A stretch of DNA of 64,000 nt from assembly GCA_033557465.1 (NCBI GenBank), contig CM066031.1, positions 1,673,818,800 to 1,673,882,799 on the forward strand. Reading direction: 5' to 3'. The notes below the pieces were generated by a model. That model did no database searches, was not told the origin of the DNA, and worked only from the letters and a program-made list of their open reading frames with translations. This document shows positions 41,100 through 51,460 of the stretch, one piece after another (positions within the stretch are counted from its first letter, which is position 1; every line of letters begins with the position of its first letter). Source of the DNA: Ichthyophis bannanicus. Taxonomy: Eukaryota; Chordata; Amphibia; Gymnophiona; Ichthyophiidae. Position numbers and translations under genes: made by a program.

Positions 41100-41596
41100 C
41101 TGTGGGCAAAGTGGACCAGCCGGCCTCCCGTGCTGAGAGAAACCAGCGGAGGGGGAGAGGCTATGCTGAACGAGTCAAAAACCCCCACCCTGCGGAGCAG
41201 GGGCCGGTGGCGCGGGCTTGGGGGCTTGCTGCCTACGGGATCCGTTACCCCGTCCCTTGGCCTGCTGACCCTGATGGGGAGCTGCGGAGGCCTGATAATG
41301 AGGGTAGTGTTTATAGGCAGCCGCCTTCCTCGGGTAAAAGGGCTTTTTCCCCGAGCCCTTCTTCTTTTTGGAAGGGGCAGAGGTTTTCCTGGAGAGCCGA
41401 GTCCTGGTGAGAGTCTCTGTCTCGAGCTGAGCAGCCTTCTCGTCCATAGGTTTACCAAAGAGGTTTTCACCTCTGCAGGGGACATCGACCAACTTGTCCT
41501 GCACCCAGGGCTCGAGGTCGGATGACTGGAGCCAAGCCTGGCGGCAGGCTCCGATGCCGGCTGCGGCCACTCGAGCCGATGCCTCGAAGCCATCAT
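40019..41596 (-). pseudogene. DIRS-A2 reverse transcriptase
   Basis: Open 41596-40685, stop at 40685 (TGA, an Arg codon in A1: HPSHRQYLRF), then open 40669-40019 with YRVLPFGLSSAPRVFTKC, FVFPYLDDWLIRAPS (YLDD box) and LLGHMASTVHVTPNARLNMR. The first part includes FLVPKQTGGLRPILDLRNLN and WLCSLDLKDAYTHILIHPSH. Two point stops are the only breaks, consistent with CpG decay of a young copy. Confidence 0.9.
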
Positions 41597-43100
41597 AGGC
41601 TGCTCGAGAAATGAACTTGGAGCACTCCCGAATACCAGTGGACAAGGCCAGGAACCTCCGCAAAGGTTCCTCGGAGAGACCAGCAGAGAATCCGGCTAGT
41701 TCTTTAGCCAGATCCCGGAGATACATGCCCATGTAGAGCTGGTAAGTCTGGACCCGACAAGCAAGCATAGAGCCCTGAAAACACTTCTTACCGATGCCAT
41801 CCAGGCTGCGGGCTTCTCTGCCGGGAGGCACCGAGGAGTGCATCTTCTGGCTCTTGAGCCGATGCATGGCCGATTCCACCACCATGGAATGGTGCGGCAG
41901 CTGTGCTTTCTGGAAGCCAGGGCTCTTGCGGACTCGATATATGGCATCGACCCGCTTGCTTAAGACCGGCGACGACGCCGGACTCTCCCACATGCGGAAG
42001 AGAAGTCGTTCCAGCATCGGAGGAACCGGTACAGTAAAGTGCTCCTTCGCAGGAGAGTCATACTGGAGGGCATCGAGCTCCTCGGCTCGAGGCTCCTCCT
42101 CGGGATCCGCAGGGAAGGACAAGGCCTTGGCCATATCCCTTACGAAGTCCGAGAACCGCGCATCCTCCGGGGGGGACTGTCTCCGAGGCTCGGACTCGGG
42201 GGAGTCAGAAGGGACACACCGAGTCCGGAAAGAACCAGGCGACTCATCCACCTCGGATTCCCAGGCGGACTCCTCGGAGGAGGAGTCGAGCGGCTCCGGT
42301 CGGGCGGGCACAGACGCCGTCCGCCCCGACGCCGAGGGGGTCGGCGTCGACGACCTCGGCCCCGAACGGGAGGCCAAAGGCGACCTCGACCAAGGATCGA
42401 CTCGAGCCCGCATGGACTCGAGGATCGGCTCGGTCTCCGGGGTCGACTTAGACGTCGACGTCCCGGCGGTCAGGGCAGACGCGCCAGCGAGGCCAGCGAT
42501 CAATGCCCGCTGCTGGTCCATGAAGGCAGTCAAGCTGCGCTCCAAGGCCGTCAACCTGAGTCCGAACTCAGGAGACCCAGCAGCCCCCGACTCGGGCCCC
42601 GACGGCGTCGGGCCCGACGTCGGACCACTCGGAGGCGAGTCTACGAAGACAACAGCACTTACGTGAGCAGAGGAGTCCATCTCCAGACGAGGCTGTTTGG
42701 ACGGCCGCTCCAGCTCCAAAGACCCGGGACGGCTGTCGGGGCTATGCGACCTGGCCCTCGAGGAGCCAGGAGCGTCCACCGACGCCGCCCTCGCGGGTTT
42801 CTTCTTCCGCTGATGTTCCCGGTTAGGAGACCCCCTCTCAGAAGAGCTCCGGCGGTGTTCAGAGCCAGATTCTCTGGACACCGAAGCTTCTGACGAGGTC
42901 CGGGTACGGCTGGGGTCAGAGAAGATTCTCTCCCGCTGATGCTGCCGACTCCGCAAGGACTTCGCGGACATCTTGCTACAGGGCCCACAGATCATTTCTT
43001 CATGATCGGGGTCCAGGCAACGGAGGCAGCAATCATGTGTGTCGGTAAGAGACATAAGTTTCTTACACTTAACACACTTTTTAAAACCACTGGCGGCCAT
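41175..43100 (-). CDS. DIRS-A2 gag-like protein, intact frame
   Basis: 641 codons from ATG at 43100 (MAASGFKKCVKCKKLM); the open frame extends upstream to 43217. Zinc-type Cys/His cluster at residues 9-45 (CVKC, HDCCLRCLDPDHEE, CGPC), a Ser/Arg/Pro-rich middle (residues ~50-330), the conserved core (AIYRVRKSPGFQKAQLPHHS, FISRAAYDGFEASARVAAAG, DLEPWVQDKLVDVPCRGEN) and a basic tail ending GGGF. It likely binds element RNA. The 3' end overlaps the RT frame. This copy keeps the GAA that is TAA in DIRS-A1. Confidence 0.88.
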   Translation of the reverse strand: MAASGFKKCVKCKKLMSLTDTHDCCLRCLDPDHEEMICGPCSKMSAKSLRSRQHQRERIFSDPSRTRTSSEASVSRESGSEHRRSSSERGSPNREHQRKKKPARAASVDAPGSSRARSHSPDSRPGSLELERPSKQPRLEMDSSAHVSAVVFVDSPPSGPTSGPTPSGPESGAAGSPEFGLRLTALERSLTAFMDQQRALIAGLAGASALTAGTSTSKSTPETEPILESMRARVDPWSRSPLASRSGPRSSTPTPSASGRTASVPARPEPLDSSSEESAWESEVDESPGSFRTRCVPSDSPESEPRRQSPPEDARFSDFVRDMAKALSFPADPEEEPRAEELDALQYDSPAKEHFTVPVPPMLERLLFRMWESPASSPVLSKRVDAIYRVRKSPGFQKAQLPHHSMVVESAMHRLKSQKMHSSVPPGREARSLDGIGKKCFQGSMLACRVQTYQLYMGMYLRDLAKELAGFSAGLSEEPLRRFLALSTGIRECSKFISRAAYDGFEASARVAAAGIGACRQAWLQSSDLEPWVQDKLVDVPCRGENLFGKPMDEKAAQLETETLTRTRLSRKTSAPSKKKKGSGKKPFYPRKAAAYKHYPHYQASAAPHQGQQAKGRGNGSRRQQAPKPAPPAPAPQGGGF

Positions 43101-43346
43101 CGGGGGAAAAAGGGCCCCTGCGAGGTCGAACGAACGGGCCGCCAGGGAAAAATGAAAAAAGGCGCAAAGTTGTCGCGAAGGACAGAAAAAACCGAAAAAA
43201 AAGGGGAGGCCTCGCAACCGGCGTCGCGAGGCCGGGCGGAAAAAGGACCGGCGTCAAACCGAAGAAAATACTAAAAATAATAAGGAAAAATCAACTTTTC
43301 GGCGGTGACTATTAGACAACGTCTGTAGGGCTCCGCGGAAAAAAGA

Positions 43347-43485
43347 AGACTGGCCAAGATGGCACCTTTGGGCGGGAAGGGGACCGCGCATGCGCGCTGC
43401 AATTCCCAAAGGCTTTCTTTGAAAGCTGGGGAAAATTGCTCCGCGAGGGCTCCGTCAGCGCCGACGTCACCCATATGTGAGGACT
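43347..43485 (-). repeat. DIRS-A2 right inverted terminal repeat
   Basis: Inverse of 37810-37948; one base breaks the CGTCGGCGCCGACG palindrome here (GTCAGCGCCGACG). Confidence 0.92.
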
Positions 43486-43509
43486 GACTTCCTGCTTGGT
43501 CCTGGAGAA

Positions 43510-44136
43510 CAAATCATCCTAGGAGACTTCAACCTCCCATCACTGCAAGATGAACAAGCAACAACTTTCCACACCGCCATGACTGCGATGGGCCTAGTCC
43601 AAATCGTACATGAACCCACCCATGAAAAAGGCAACACTCTAGACCTCATATTCCTGAGCGCCACGACTGCCACCCTAGGAAACAAACCACAGATTTCACC
43701 GATACCCTGGTCTGACCACTACTTTATCACCATGTCGTATACATACCAACTCACGACCAACAAAGAAGACGGTAGCCACACGAGAAGATTTAAAACATTT
43801 AACAAGGAGGACTTCTTAGCACAAACTCCACCCAATCTGCAAACAAATTCCAGCAACATCAACGAACTAATACACAATTGGAATATCACGATCTCTGCAG
43901 CATCCGAAGCATCAGCAAACAAAACCCTTACCAGACCTCCTTCCACAAAAGCCAGATGGTTCACCCCCAGTCTTCGGAAACTAAAAACAAAACTCAGAAG
44001 AACTGAAAGAAAATGGAGAAAAAACAGACGAAAACCACAAAATAAAATATTTAAATTAACTCAATGCGTATCACCACGAGACCGACAAAGCAAAGAAAAT
44101 CTACCACATGAAAATCATAAACACCTCCATAAATAA
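43510..44136 (+). pseudogene. L2-1 endonuclease, C-terminal part, and linker
   Basis: QIILGDFNLPSLQDEQATTF (endonuclease Asp/Asn box), VQIVHEPTHEKGNTLDLIFL, PIPWSDHYFITM (catalytic Asp and His). The linker then has RWFTPSLRKLKTKLRRTERK. It is in frame with 37760 once DIRS-A2 is removed. The frame ends at 44136; the next part is in another frame. Confidence 0.9.
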
Positions 44137-45356
44137 ACCACGTGAACTTTTTCGGATTGTCAAACCACTGACGAAAGCCCCCCAAAACGCGGACCAACTA
44201 CCAACGATCCCACCAGAGCTACTGGCCCGACAATACAAACAGCTACAACCTCCACAGAACCCGCAACTGAACTCACAGCTGAATAATAAGACAACCATAA
44301 CAGACCTCCATCCTAACCTACACAATGACTGGACCTCATTCAAAGAAACCTCGCCAGATGAAATATCGACCACCATTGCATGCCTCAAGACCACCACCTC
44401 TCCGCTAGACCCATGTCCCACCAACTGGATAAAGAAAACTAGAAACGAACTGAGCATACCACTAGCTCATATCGTCCAGGAATCCTTCTCCCAAGGACGC
44501 ATGCCAGATGCCCTCAAAACCACAATCATCCGTCCATCACTAAAAAAGCAAAACCTAGACCCACTATCTTACAGACCTACCCTTCACTGCCAAGATAATC
44601 GAGAAGATCGTCCAGCAGCAGCTACAGGAACACCTTGATCTCAACAACATATTGGATCCACAACAACACGGATTCCGCCCTCTGCATGGAGTTGAGACCC
44701 TCATGACCACACTGATGAACACTCTCCTCATAGGAACACAAGAAAAACACTCTGGATATGCCATGATTTTCCTTGACATATCTGCAGCTTTTGACACCAT
44801 CTCCCACAACATCCTCATACACAGACTACAGACAATTGGGATTAAAGACACTGTACTACAGTGGTTCCAATCATACCTAACCAACAGAGAGCAATTAATC
44901 CGCACCAGCAACTCGACATCCCCCCCATTCCAGCAACACCAAGGTGTCCCCCAAGGATCCACACTATCAGCCATGCTATTCAACATTTACCTTCAACCAC
45001 TCTGCTCAGTCATACGCACTCACATCAGCTTTCACATTTACGCTGATGATATCATGCTCTACGCTCCCATAACAACCACGAACCCAACAAACACCCACCT
45101 ATCAACATGCTTCACAGAGGTGTCCAACTGGTTGCAAGCAAACAACCTATCCATCAACATAAAGAAGACGGAAGCCCTCATAGTCACAAAAGACCCAGAC
45201 TTTACGCCACCTCCACACCTCCACATAGGTACCACAAAAATTCAGATACAACCGCAAATAAGGTACCTGGGCATTATTATCGACCAAGCCCTCACCTTAC
45301 AGCAACAAATCACCAAAACCGCCGGAACTATATTCCACAAAGCAAGGACAGTCTAA
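44108..45356 (+). pseudogene. L2-1 reverse transcriptase
   Basis: Linker and N-terminal RT (44108-44638) with KPRELFRIVKPLTK and LKTTTSPLDPCPTNWIKKT, a frame change near 44580-44640, then 234 codons with PQQHGFRPLHGVETL, FLDISAAFDTISHN (Asp; residues 40-51), GVPQGSTLSAMLFNIYL and FHIYADDIMLY (YADD at 130-133), and LGIIIDQAL. All RT motifs of L2 LINEs are there. At least two indels and a stop at 45354 break it. Confidence 0.9.
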
Positions 45357-46137
45357 CGTCTCAGACCCCTTCTCGAACATCAAGACTTCCGAACTGTAAT
45401 GCAAGCCATGACGCTCCCACATCTGGATTATTGTAATATTATACCATGGCCTTCCAGCCACACAGACGAACCCCCTCAAAACAGCATTGAACACCACAGC
45501 GAGAATCATTCAGGGAGCAAAGAAGACCGACCACATCACCCCGATTTTGAAAGACTTACACATACTCCCCCTTGAGGCAAGGACTAAATACAAAGCCATA
45601 CATCAAACTCCCAACTTCACACCCTACTGTCCCATCCAGCTCATGGCAGATCTACCAGACAAGCCTCCAGCAACTCCCTCACCATCCCTCACAAAAGAAC
45701 CAAATGCTCTCAACGGACCTGCAATCGAGCCTTTGAACTGTATGCACCATCCCTATGGAACTCTCTACCGAACTGTCTCAGAAACAACACAGATCTACCA
45801 TCTTTTCGAAAACAGCTGAAAACCATCCTGTTTCAGGAATACTTCAACATGACACCCACCAAAAAGCGAAATAACATCTGATCTCACCGACCATGACCAA
45901 CTAACTCAAACTATACTAACCTGACCATGTCCAAATTCTGTCTAAGTCCCAAGTCTGTCCTATATCTGTCTAAGTCCAAAGTCTGTCCTATATCTTATGT
46001 TAAAATCATCAATGTAGCCTCCCCGGTGATGGCCCCACCCTTATACGTAAATTCCCCCCCCCCCCCCTTTCTATGTAACGCCGCTTTGACCCGGTGAAAA
46101 GTGGGATACAAATACAGCTAAATAAATAAATAAATAA
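45357..46137 (+). pseudogene. L2-1 C-terminal codons and 3' UTR
   Basis: Frame-shifted C-terminus: LEHQDFRTVMQAMTLPHLDY, then FELYAPSLWNSLPNCLRNNT and FRKQLKTILFQEYF ending near 45845. The 3' UTR has a run of C (about 46055-46069) and ends in AAATAAATAAATAAATAAA at 46137, where DIRS-E gag resumes. Confidence 0.82.
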
Positions 46138-47950
46138 AACCCTTCCATCGGGGAGGGGCAGTGGTCTTCTTGGAGAGCCTAGTCCTCGTCATGAACTCGG
46201 TCTCCGGCTCTGCGGCCTTGTTGGTCATGGGTTTGCCAAAGAGGTTTTCCCCTTGACATGGGACATCGACCAACTTGTCATGTACCCATTGCTCGAGGTC
46301 GGATAACTGGCGCCAAGCTTGGCGGCGATGCCCGCCGCGGCTCCCTGGGCTCCCGACTCAAAGTCATCATAGGATGCCAGAGACATAAATTTGGAGCACT
46401 CATGGACGGCTTTGGACAAGCTCTTGAAGCGCTACAAAGGTTCCTCGGAGAGACCAGCTGAGTACCTGGCGAGTTCCTTTGCTAGGTCCCTCAGATACAT
46501 GCCCATGTACAGCTGGTAGGCCTGGATCCGGCAATTCAGCATCTAGCCCTGATAGCACTTTCTGCCAAGGGCATCCAAGGTGCGGGCTCCCTGCCGGGGG
46601 GCACCGAGAAGTACGTCTTCTGGCTCTTCAGCTGACACATGGCTAACTCACCACCATGGAGATGTGTGGCAGCTGTGACTTCTGAAACCCAGGGCTCCGG
46701 TGGACCCGGTACATTGAGTCGAGCCGCTTGCTGGCCATCGGCACTGATGCCAGTGTCTCCCACATACGGAACATGAGCCGTTCCAGGATGGGAGGAATGG
46801 GCACTGTGAGCGATTCCCGAGGGGGAGCCTCGTATTGGAGGATCTTGAGCTTGTCGGCCTGAGGATCCTCCTCGGACTCGGTGGGGAACGCCAAGGCCTT
46901 GGACATATCTTTAACGAAGTCCAAGCCCCCCATATCCTCAGGTGGGGACCTTCTCTGAGGTTCAGAGACTGGGGAATCGGAAGGGACATCTCGGTGACGA
47001 CGGGTAACCAGGGACTCCTCGTCCTCAGTCTCCCAATTGGAATACGCTGAAGAGGACTCGAGGGGATGTTGTTCCTCGGGCTTCGAAGGGCCTGGCACCA
47101 TACAACCTGACCCTGGAAGGCTCGTCGGGGACGACCGTCGAGTGGGAGACCGAGCGTGACTTCGGCCAAGGATCTACTCAGGCTCGCATGGCCTCGAGGA
47201 TCAGCTCAGCCTCTGGGGACGTCTTAGACGTCGAATGCCCAGTGGTCAGGGCGGAGGAACCCAGACGTGCTGGGCGGAGGAACCCAGACGTGCTGGACAT
47301 CAGCACCCACTGCTGGTCCAAAAAGGCAGTTACACTGCGCTCCAAGGCCACCATTCTGGACTCCAGTCACAATGGCTCCACAGCTTTCAGTGAGGGCACC
47401 AAGGGACTCGGGCCAGACGCCGGCTCCCCAGGAGGGGAATCCTCGACCAGGACTGTGTCTAACTGCCGAGGCTGGTCCACACCCGGATCCTTCCGAGGGA
47501 CTTTGGCTGGATGCTCCCTCTCAGACGGGTCGAGCAGACGCCCGGGGCTCCGCAACCGGGCCCGGAAGAATCCCGGTCGGTCAGAGCCATCCATTCGAGG
47601 ATGACTTCTTCCTCTTCGGTTCCTTTGAGGGAGACCCCCTCTCCGAGGACCCATGACGACACTCGGGTTCGGAGTGTTCCTCCCGAGATGTCGAATCCTC
47701 AGACAAGGTCCTGGCTCTCGGAGGCATTGGGGACTCAAGAAAAATCTTGTCATGCTGCTGCTGGCGGCTCCTCGAGGCCTTGGAAGACATCTTTTTGCAA
47801 AGGCCACAGACCGCCGAATCGTGGTCCGGACCAAGGCACCGGAGGCAGCAGTCATGTGTGTCGGTGAGAGACATTATTTTAGCACACCAATCACATTTTT
47901 TAAAGCCGCTGGTCACCATAGGGGGAAAAAGAACCCCAGCAAGGTTGAAG
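46138..47950 (-). pseudogene. DIRS-E gag-like protein, frame-shifted
   Basis: Zinc motif near the start (47860-47920): KKCDWCAKIMSLTDTHDCCL, RCLGPDHDSAVCGLC. The Ser/Arg-rich middle is in several frames (47367-47860), then the core at 46643-47101 (LDSMYRVHRSPGFQKSQLPH) and 46225-46419 (FMSLASYDDFESGAQ, AAAGIAAKLGASY). The tail joins across L2-1 to 36541-36661. Likely start is the ATG of MVTSGFKK near 47918. Many stops; inactive. Confidence 0.82.
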
Positions 47951-48156
47951 ACCCTTCGAGCTGCCAGCGAAGAAAAAAGGCGCAAAGACACCAAAAGAAA
48001 AATAAAATTAGTAAAAAGAAGTTGACCCCGATACCGAAGTACCAAGGTCGGGGCAGGAAAGGTACCGGTGCATCCAGAGACGAGTAAGAACTCGAGAAAA
48101 AAAATCAACTTTTTCCGTGGAAAAACAGACGTCTGGTGGGCTCCGCAGAAGAAAGG

Positions 48157-48290
48157 AGACTGAGCAAGATGGCACCCTTGGGCAGAAAGGGGACCATACA
48201 TGCGTGGTAGCAATCCCAAAGGCTTTCTTTGAAAGCTGGGGATGTGCTCCGCACGGGCTCCGTCGGCGCTGTTACCCATATGTGAGGACT
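48157..48290 (-). repeat. DIRS-E right inverted terminal repeat
   Basis: Partner of 33089-33224, ending CCCATATGTGAGGACT. Confidence 0.82.
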
Positions 48291-48315
48291 GACTTCCTGC
48301 TTGTTTTCCAGAGAA

Positions 48316-48466
48316 ATGTTGTGACTTGTGCATCCACCTTGTGAATGTCAAACCACTCGCTGTGCTCATCCTCTGGTAGAGTGTAGATCTTATCAACCCA
48401 AACCTTTTGGGTAGGGTGTCAGGAGTCCCACTCAACTGAATCATAGCCTTGGATCAGCACTTTTTG
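48316..48466 (-). pseudogene. DIRS-0 gag fragment (upstream part)
   Basis: Encodes YDSVEWDS, KVWVDKIYTLPEDEHSEWFD and IHKVDAQVTTF, the gag core just before TRWTTILVTDR at 33039. It is separated only by DIRS-E. One stop is present. It ends where a PLE-like repeat begins. Confidence 0.75.
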
Positions 48467-48620
48467 TATATGTTTTTAATTTCATTTGAAGTGTATTTCC
48501 CTGTGAAGAAGGCAACAGCCGAAATGCGGTGGAGAGGTTAAACAAACACTGCATGACATACCGCTGTCTTGGCACACCTGTTTTTGTTTGTTTCTGTCTT
48601 TGCCTACAGGAGGTAGTATT
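48467..48620 (+). mobile_element. PLE-like 3' tail repeat, copy 1
   Basis: Shares about 150 bases with 62733-62880: ATTTGAAGTGTATTT, a CTGTGAAGAAGGCAACAGCC block of the GAAGAAGGC...GAAACGC type seen in PLE 3' ends, AACACTGCATGACAT and CTTGGCACACCTGTTT. The class is uncertain. Confidence 0.5.
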
Positions 48621-48654
48621 CTCTTTTGGACTCTATCAAGGTATGCAACAAAAA

Positions 48655-48877
48655 TGCAATGTGTGCCTTCGAGTCATTCCTGACTCCTGGCGACCCAGAA
48701 GCTCCTGGGTTTTCTTGGCAGTGTCACCGGAAGTAGATTGCCAGGCCTTTCTTCCGAGGCAATGAAGGGTTAAGTGACTTGCCCAAGGCCACAAGGAGTG
48801 CTAGCGGAATTGAACCCTGGTTGCTTAGTTACCAAGCCAGTGCTCTAACCACTAGGCTACTCCTCCACTCCTATACT
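48655..48877 (-). mobile_element. tRNA-derived SINE with RTE-like tail
   Basis: Minus strand: A box TAGCCTAGTGG at 48849-48859 and B box-like GTTCAATTCC at 48806-48815, then CCTTGGGCAAGTCACTTAAC. The 3' part (GGGTCGCCAGGAGTCAGGAA, with CGAAGGCACACATTGC) matches the RTE 3' end at 12830-12870 (GGTCGCCATGAGTCGACTCC, CGAGGGCAC). RTE-dependent SINEs are known from other vertebrates. The head is the same type as the SINE at 21354. Confidence 0.8.
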
Positions 48878-49840
48878 ATACTACACCTATACTCCTCAAG
48901 GTATAGGCTGCCACCAAAGGCATTTCACCTGCCTCCCTGAAGGAAGACATTGGGGCACCACCTATGCGTCCTATAAGTTATTGCAGTCTACAAATGATAC
49001 AAATATCATGCATTTAGTCCTCAATTTCCTAAATATGTCCTGGAGACCTACAGAGCTAATCAGGTGTTCCGGATATCCACAGTAAATATACATGAAAGAA
49101 ATTTGCATATAGTGTAAGCATAGTATATTAATTCCTGAGGAAAGTTTGCACAAATATTTTTAAAAATTCTGTAGATACTATTGCAAAAAGTCTGCATCCT
49201 TCTTTGTGCAAAATTTCCCTGTCTTAGTTATGGTACCTCCCTATCCCATCATCCAAAAATCAGGAAAAACTCCCACTTTTTGTCTAAATCATCCTTTTCA
49301 GCACATTCAGATATGATGTGGGAGTTTTTTCTGATTTTTGTTTGATATAATAGCTTTTCACTTTGCAGGGTTATAGCATTTTGAACTTCCCTATCCCATA
49401 CCTAGCACACTCCAGCTTTCCCCCTCCTCAAGCTCAACCCACCCCAACTTAGCTTGAACCCTCCTCCAAAGGTTTGATCTCTTGCCTGCCCTCCTCACTG
49501 CAGATTCAGGCCCTACCTTTCTATGCTCCCTCTCCAGAGTGAACGCGCACCAACTTTCTTGTCCATTCTGTATTCCAGTTCTCTCTCACTCTGACCCACA
49601 GTTCTCTTCAGCCAACAGCGACTGCACATTGGATCATATCCTCCTCTGCCACCCAGGGCTGGTTGCCGAATTTGAACCATGATCTGTGTGATGTCCCATG
49701 CGGTGTAAACCAGCCAATCAGCATGTTGCAGAGAAGGTAAGCTGGGGAAGGGCAGTGGCGCTTAGGCAGAGGAGCCATGCCAACTGTTACTGCTGCCACC
49801 TGCTCCCTGTACACAGTTGTGCACAGATTTGGCCCTTAGG
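48878..49840. other. No recognised feature
   Basis: AT-rich to 49400, then C/T-rich (49380-49620). A short inverted pair is visible at 49255-49275 and 49320-49345 (AATCAGGAAAAACTCCCACT and TGGGAGTTTTTTCTGATTTT). I see no conserved coding region. Confidence 0.4.
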
Positions 49841-49841
49841 T

Positions 49842-49990
49842 GTATTGGTGATGATTTGGCCCTGGCCTTTGATATGGCGGATCACCAGATTTTATTACAA
49901 TATCTGGGTGTTAAAGAGGAAGGCCTTCACATTTTTAGCTTCTTTTTTGTTTAGATATGGACAGTTTACTGCTTTGTCCAAGGCATATTA
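49842..49990 (+). pseudogene. Possible L2 reverse transcriptase relic
   Basis: In one frame reads LALAFDMADHQILLQYLGVK, resembling the L2 LLDLSAAFDTVDH box and the text after it. Very short and decayed. Confidence 0.35.
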
Positions 49991-51275
49991 TGGATTTTGG
50001 ATTGTTTTCAGGATTTCTCCATGAATTGGTATTATCACCATGATTATTAAACAACTTTGTTTAACTTGCCAGTGCTTGTGCTGTTTCCAGTTTTTGTCGT
50101 TTGGCTCTTTTTTCCATTTCCTGAAAGATGCTTTTTTGGCAACAACAGCCTTTCTGACCTCACCTTTAAACCATGCTGCCAGTTTTTTGGACTTCCTTCC
50201 ACTTTTCTTAAAGTGTGGAATATAGCTGGTCTGGGCTTCCAAGATAGTATTTTTAAACAACATCCAAGCTTGATGTAAGTCTTTAACCTTTGCAACTGCT
50301 CCTTTTAGTTTTTTCTTAACTATTTCCCTCATTTTATCATAGTCTCCCTTTCGAAAGTTAAAAGGTAGTAAATGTGGATTTCCTTACCATCCCTCCTCCA
50401 TTAATTAAATCAAATGCGATCATGCTATGATCACTATAGCCAAGTGGCCCCAACACCCTTATCTCTTGCACCAGATCTGGTGTTCTCTAAGGACTAAGTA
50501 TAAAATGGCTTCCCCTCTGGTCGGTTCATGAACCAGCTGCTCCAAGAAGCAGTCATTTATGTCATCTAAAAACTTTATCTCCCTAGCATGCCCTGCCGTG
50601 ACACTGACCCAGTCAATACCGGGGTGATTGAAATCACCCATTATTATTACCGTGCTGTAACTTTTGTTAGCTTCCCCGATTTCTTTGAGCATTTCATCAT
50701 CCATTTGTTCATTCTGGCCAGGCGGTCGAATAGTACACCCCCACTGCCATCGCCTTCCCCTTTTTACATGGAATTTCAATCCATAGAGATTCTACAGCGA
50801 ATTTTGTTTCCTGTAGAACTTTATTTAATCCTTTGTGACTCAATGCCCTCTCTAACATAGAGCACAACCCCTCCACCAATTTGATCAGCTCTATCATTAC
50901 GATATAGTTTGTACCCATCACAGTGTCCCACTGGTTGTCCTCCTTCCACTATGTCTCGGAGATACCAATCATATCTAACTTCTCATTTAGTGCTATATAT
51001 TCTAACTCAACCATCTTATTTTTTTAGATTTCGAGCATTTGCATACAAGCATTTTAGAGACTTTATTTTATTCATATTAATCCGATTATCGGTAGGCAGG
51101 GGTAATTTGGAATCTTTAAGCTCTGTCTGCTCTGTACTCAAGGGCATTTGGGCTACCTTTGTCTTTACTGGAACCTCTCTGCTGATGTGCCCTAACTTCA
51201 TTTTTTTGGTAGTATCCTTCAAGGATACATTGTTCCGAACCATGCGCTCTTTGGCAACTGTCGGCTCTCCCCTAT
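49991..51275 (-). pseudogene. CR1-2 LINE ORF2: endonuclease and linker
   Basis: From the 5' side: IKSLKCLYANARNLKK (about 51020), GDFNHPGIDWVSVTAGHARE with EQLVHEPTRG (50459-50779; endonuclease Asp/Asn box), and the linker WMLFKNTILEAQTSYIPHFK, AAWFKGEVRKAVVAKK (50000-50332). Spread over three frames, with gaps. The RT is missing: the sequence stops near 49991, so the 3' side is lost, unusual for a LINE. ORF1 lies beyond DIRS-D at 56672-57560. Confidence 0.82.
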
Positions 51276-51323
51276 AGCACAGTTACTTGCCTGTAACAGG
51301 TGATCTCTGGGAACAGCAGGAAT

Positions 51324-51460
51324 AAGTCTTCACATATGGGTACGTCGGTACCGACGGAGTCTGCGCAGGAACGCTTCCCAGCGTCCAATCAAAGAGCTTT
51401 TGGAAGCATCCCACCACGCCTGCGTGCTGCCTTCCCGCCTTTCCCAACTGCCTCTCCTCA
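51324..51460 (+). repeat. DIRS-D left inverted terminal repeat
   Basis: 137 bp, inverse of 56512-56647. Includes the palindrome CGTCGGTACCGACG at 51343-51356. Confidence 0.9.

Larger units (their letters stand above)
37761..43509 (-). mobile_element. DIRS-A2: near complete DIRS retroelement in L2-1
   Basis: 5749 bp, sister of DIRS-A1 with the same orientation, ITRs, ICR and gene order. The left flank is AACAAAGGAA, the right flank CAAATCATCC; removal restores the L2 endonuclease text STKEQIILGDFN exactly. Gag is open; RT/RNase H has stops at 40685 and 40019; YR has a stop at 38784. Confidence 0.93.
36662..46137 (+). mobile_element. L2-1: near full-length L2-type LINE, split by DIRS-A2
   Basis: Starts with a tandem 5' UTR (two 142 bp units), a Pro/Thr/Asn-rich leader, then endonuclease (37370-37760 and 43510-43990), RT (44400-45350), C-terminus with YAPSLWNSLPNCLRNN, and a 3' UTR with GCCGCTTTGACCCGGTGAAA and an AAATAAATAAAT tail. 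DIRS-A2 lies in the endonuclease. Without it the element is about 3.7 kb. It is inserted in DIRS-E gag; the flanks both show AACCCT, a possible short duplication. Confidence 0.88.
33040..48315 (-). mobile_element. DIRS-E: DIRS retroelement in DIRS-0, split by L2-1
   Basis: Left end AGCGTAGTTACTCACCTG, right end CCAGAGAA; both ends, ICR (33298-33398), YR, RNase H, RT and gag are present in order on the minus strand. Removing it restores the DIRS-0 gag text TTFTRWTT across the site, with only two shared A bases. An L2 LINE (36662-46137) is inserted in the gag C-terminus. It is more decayed than DIRS-A. Confidence 0.88.
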
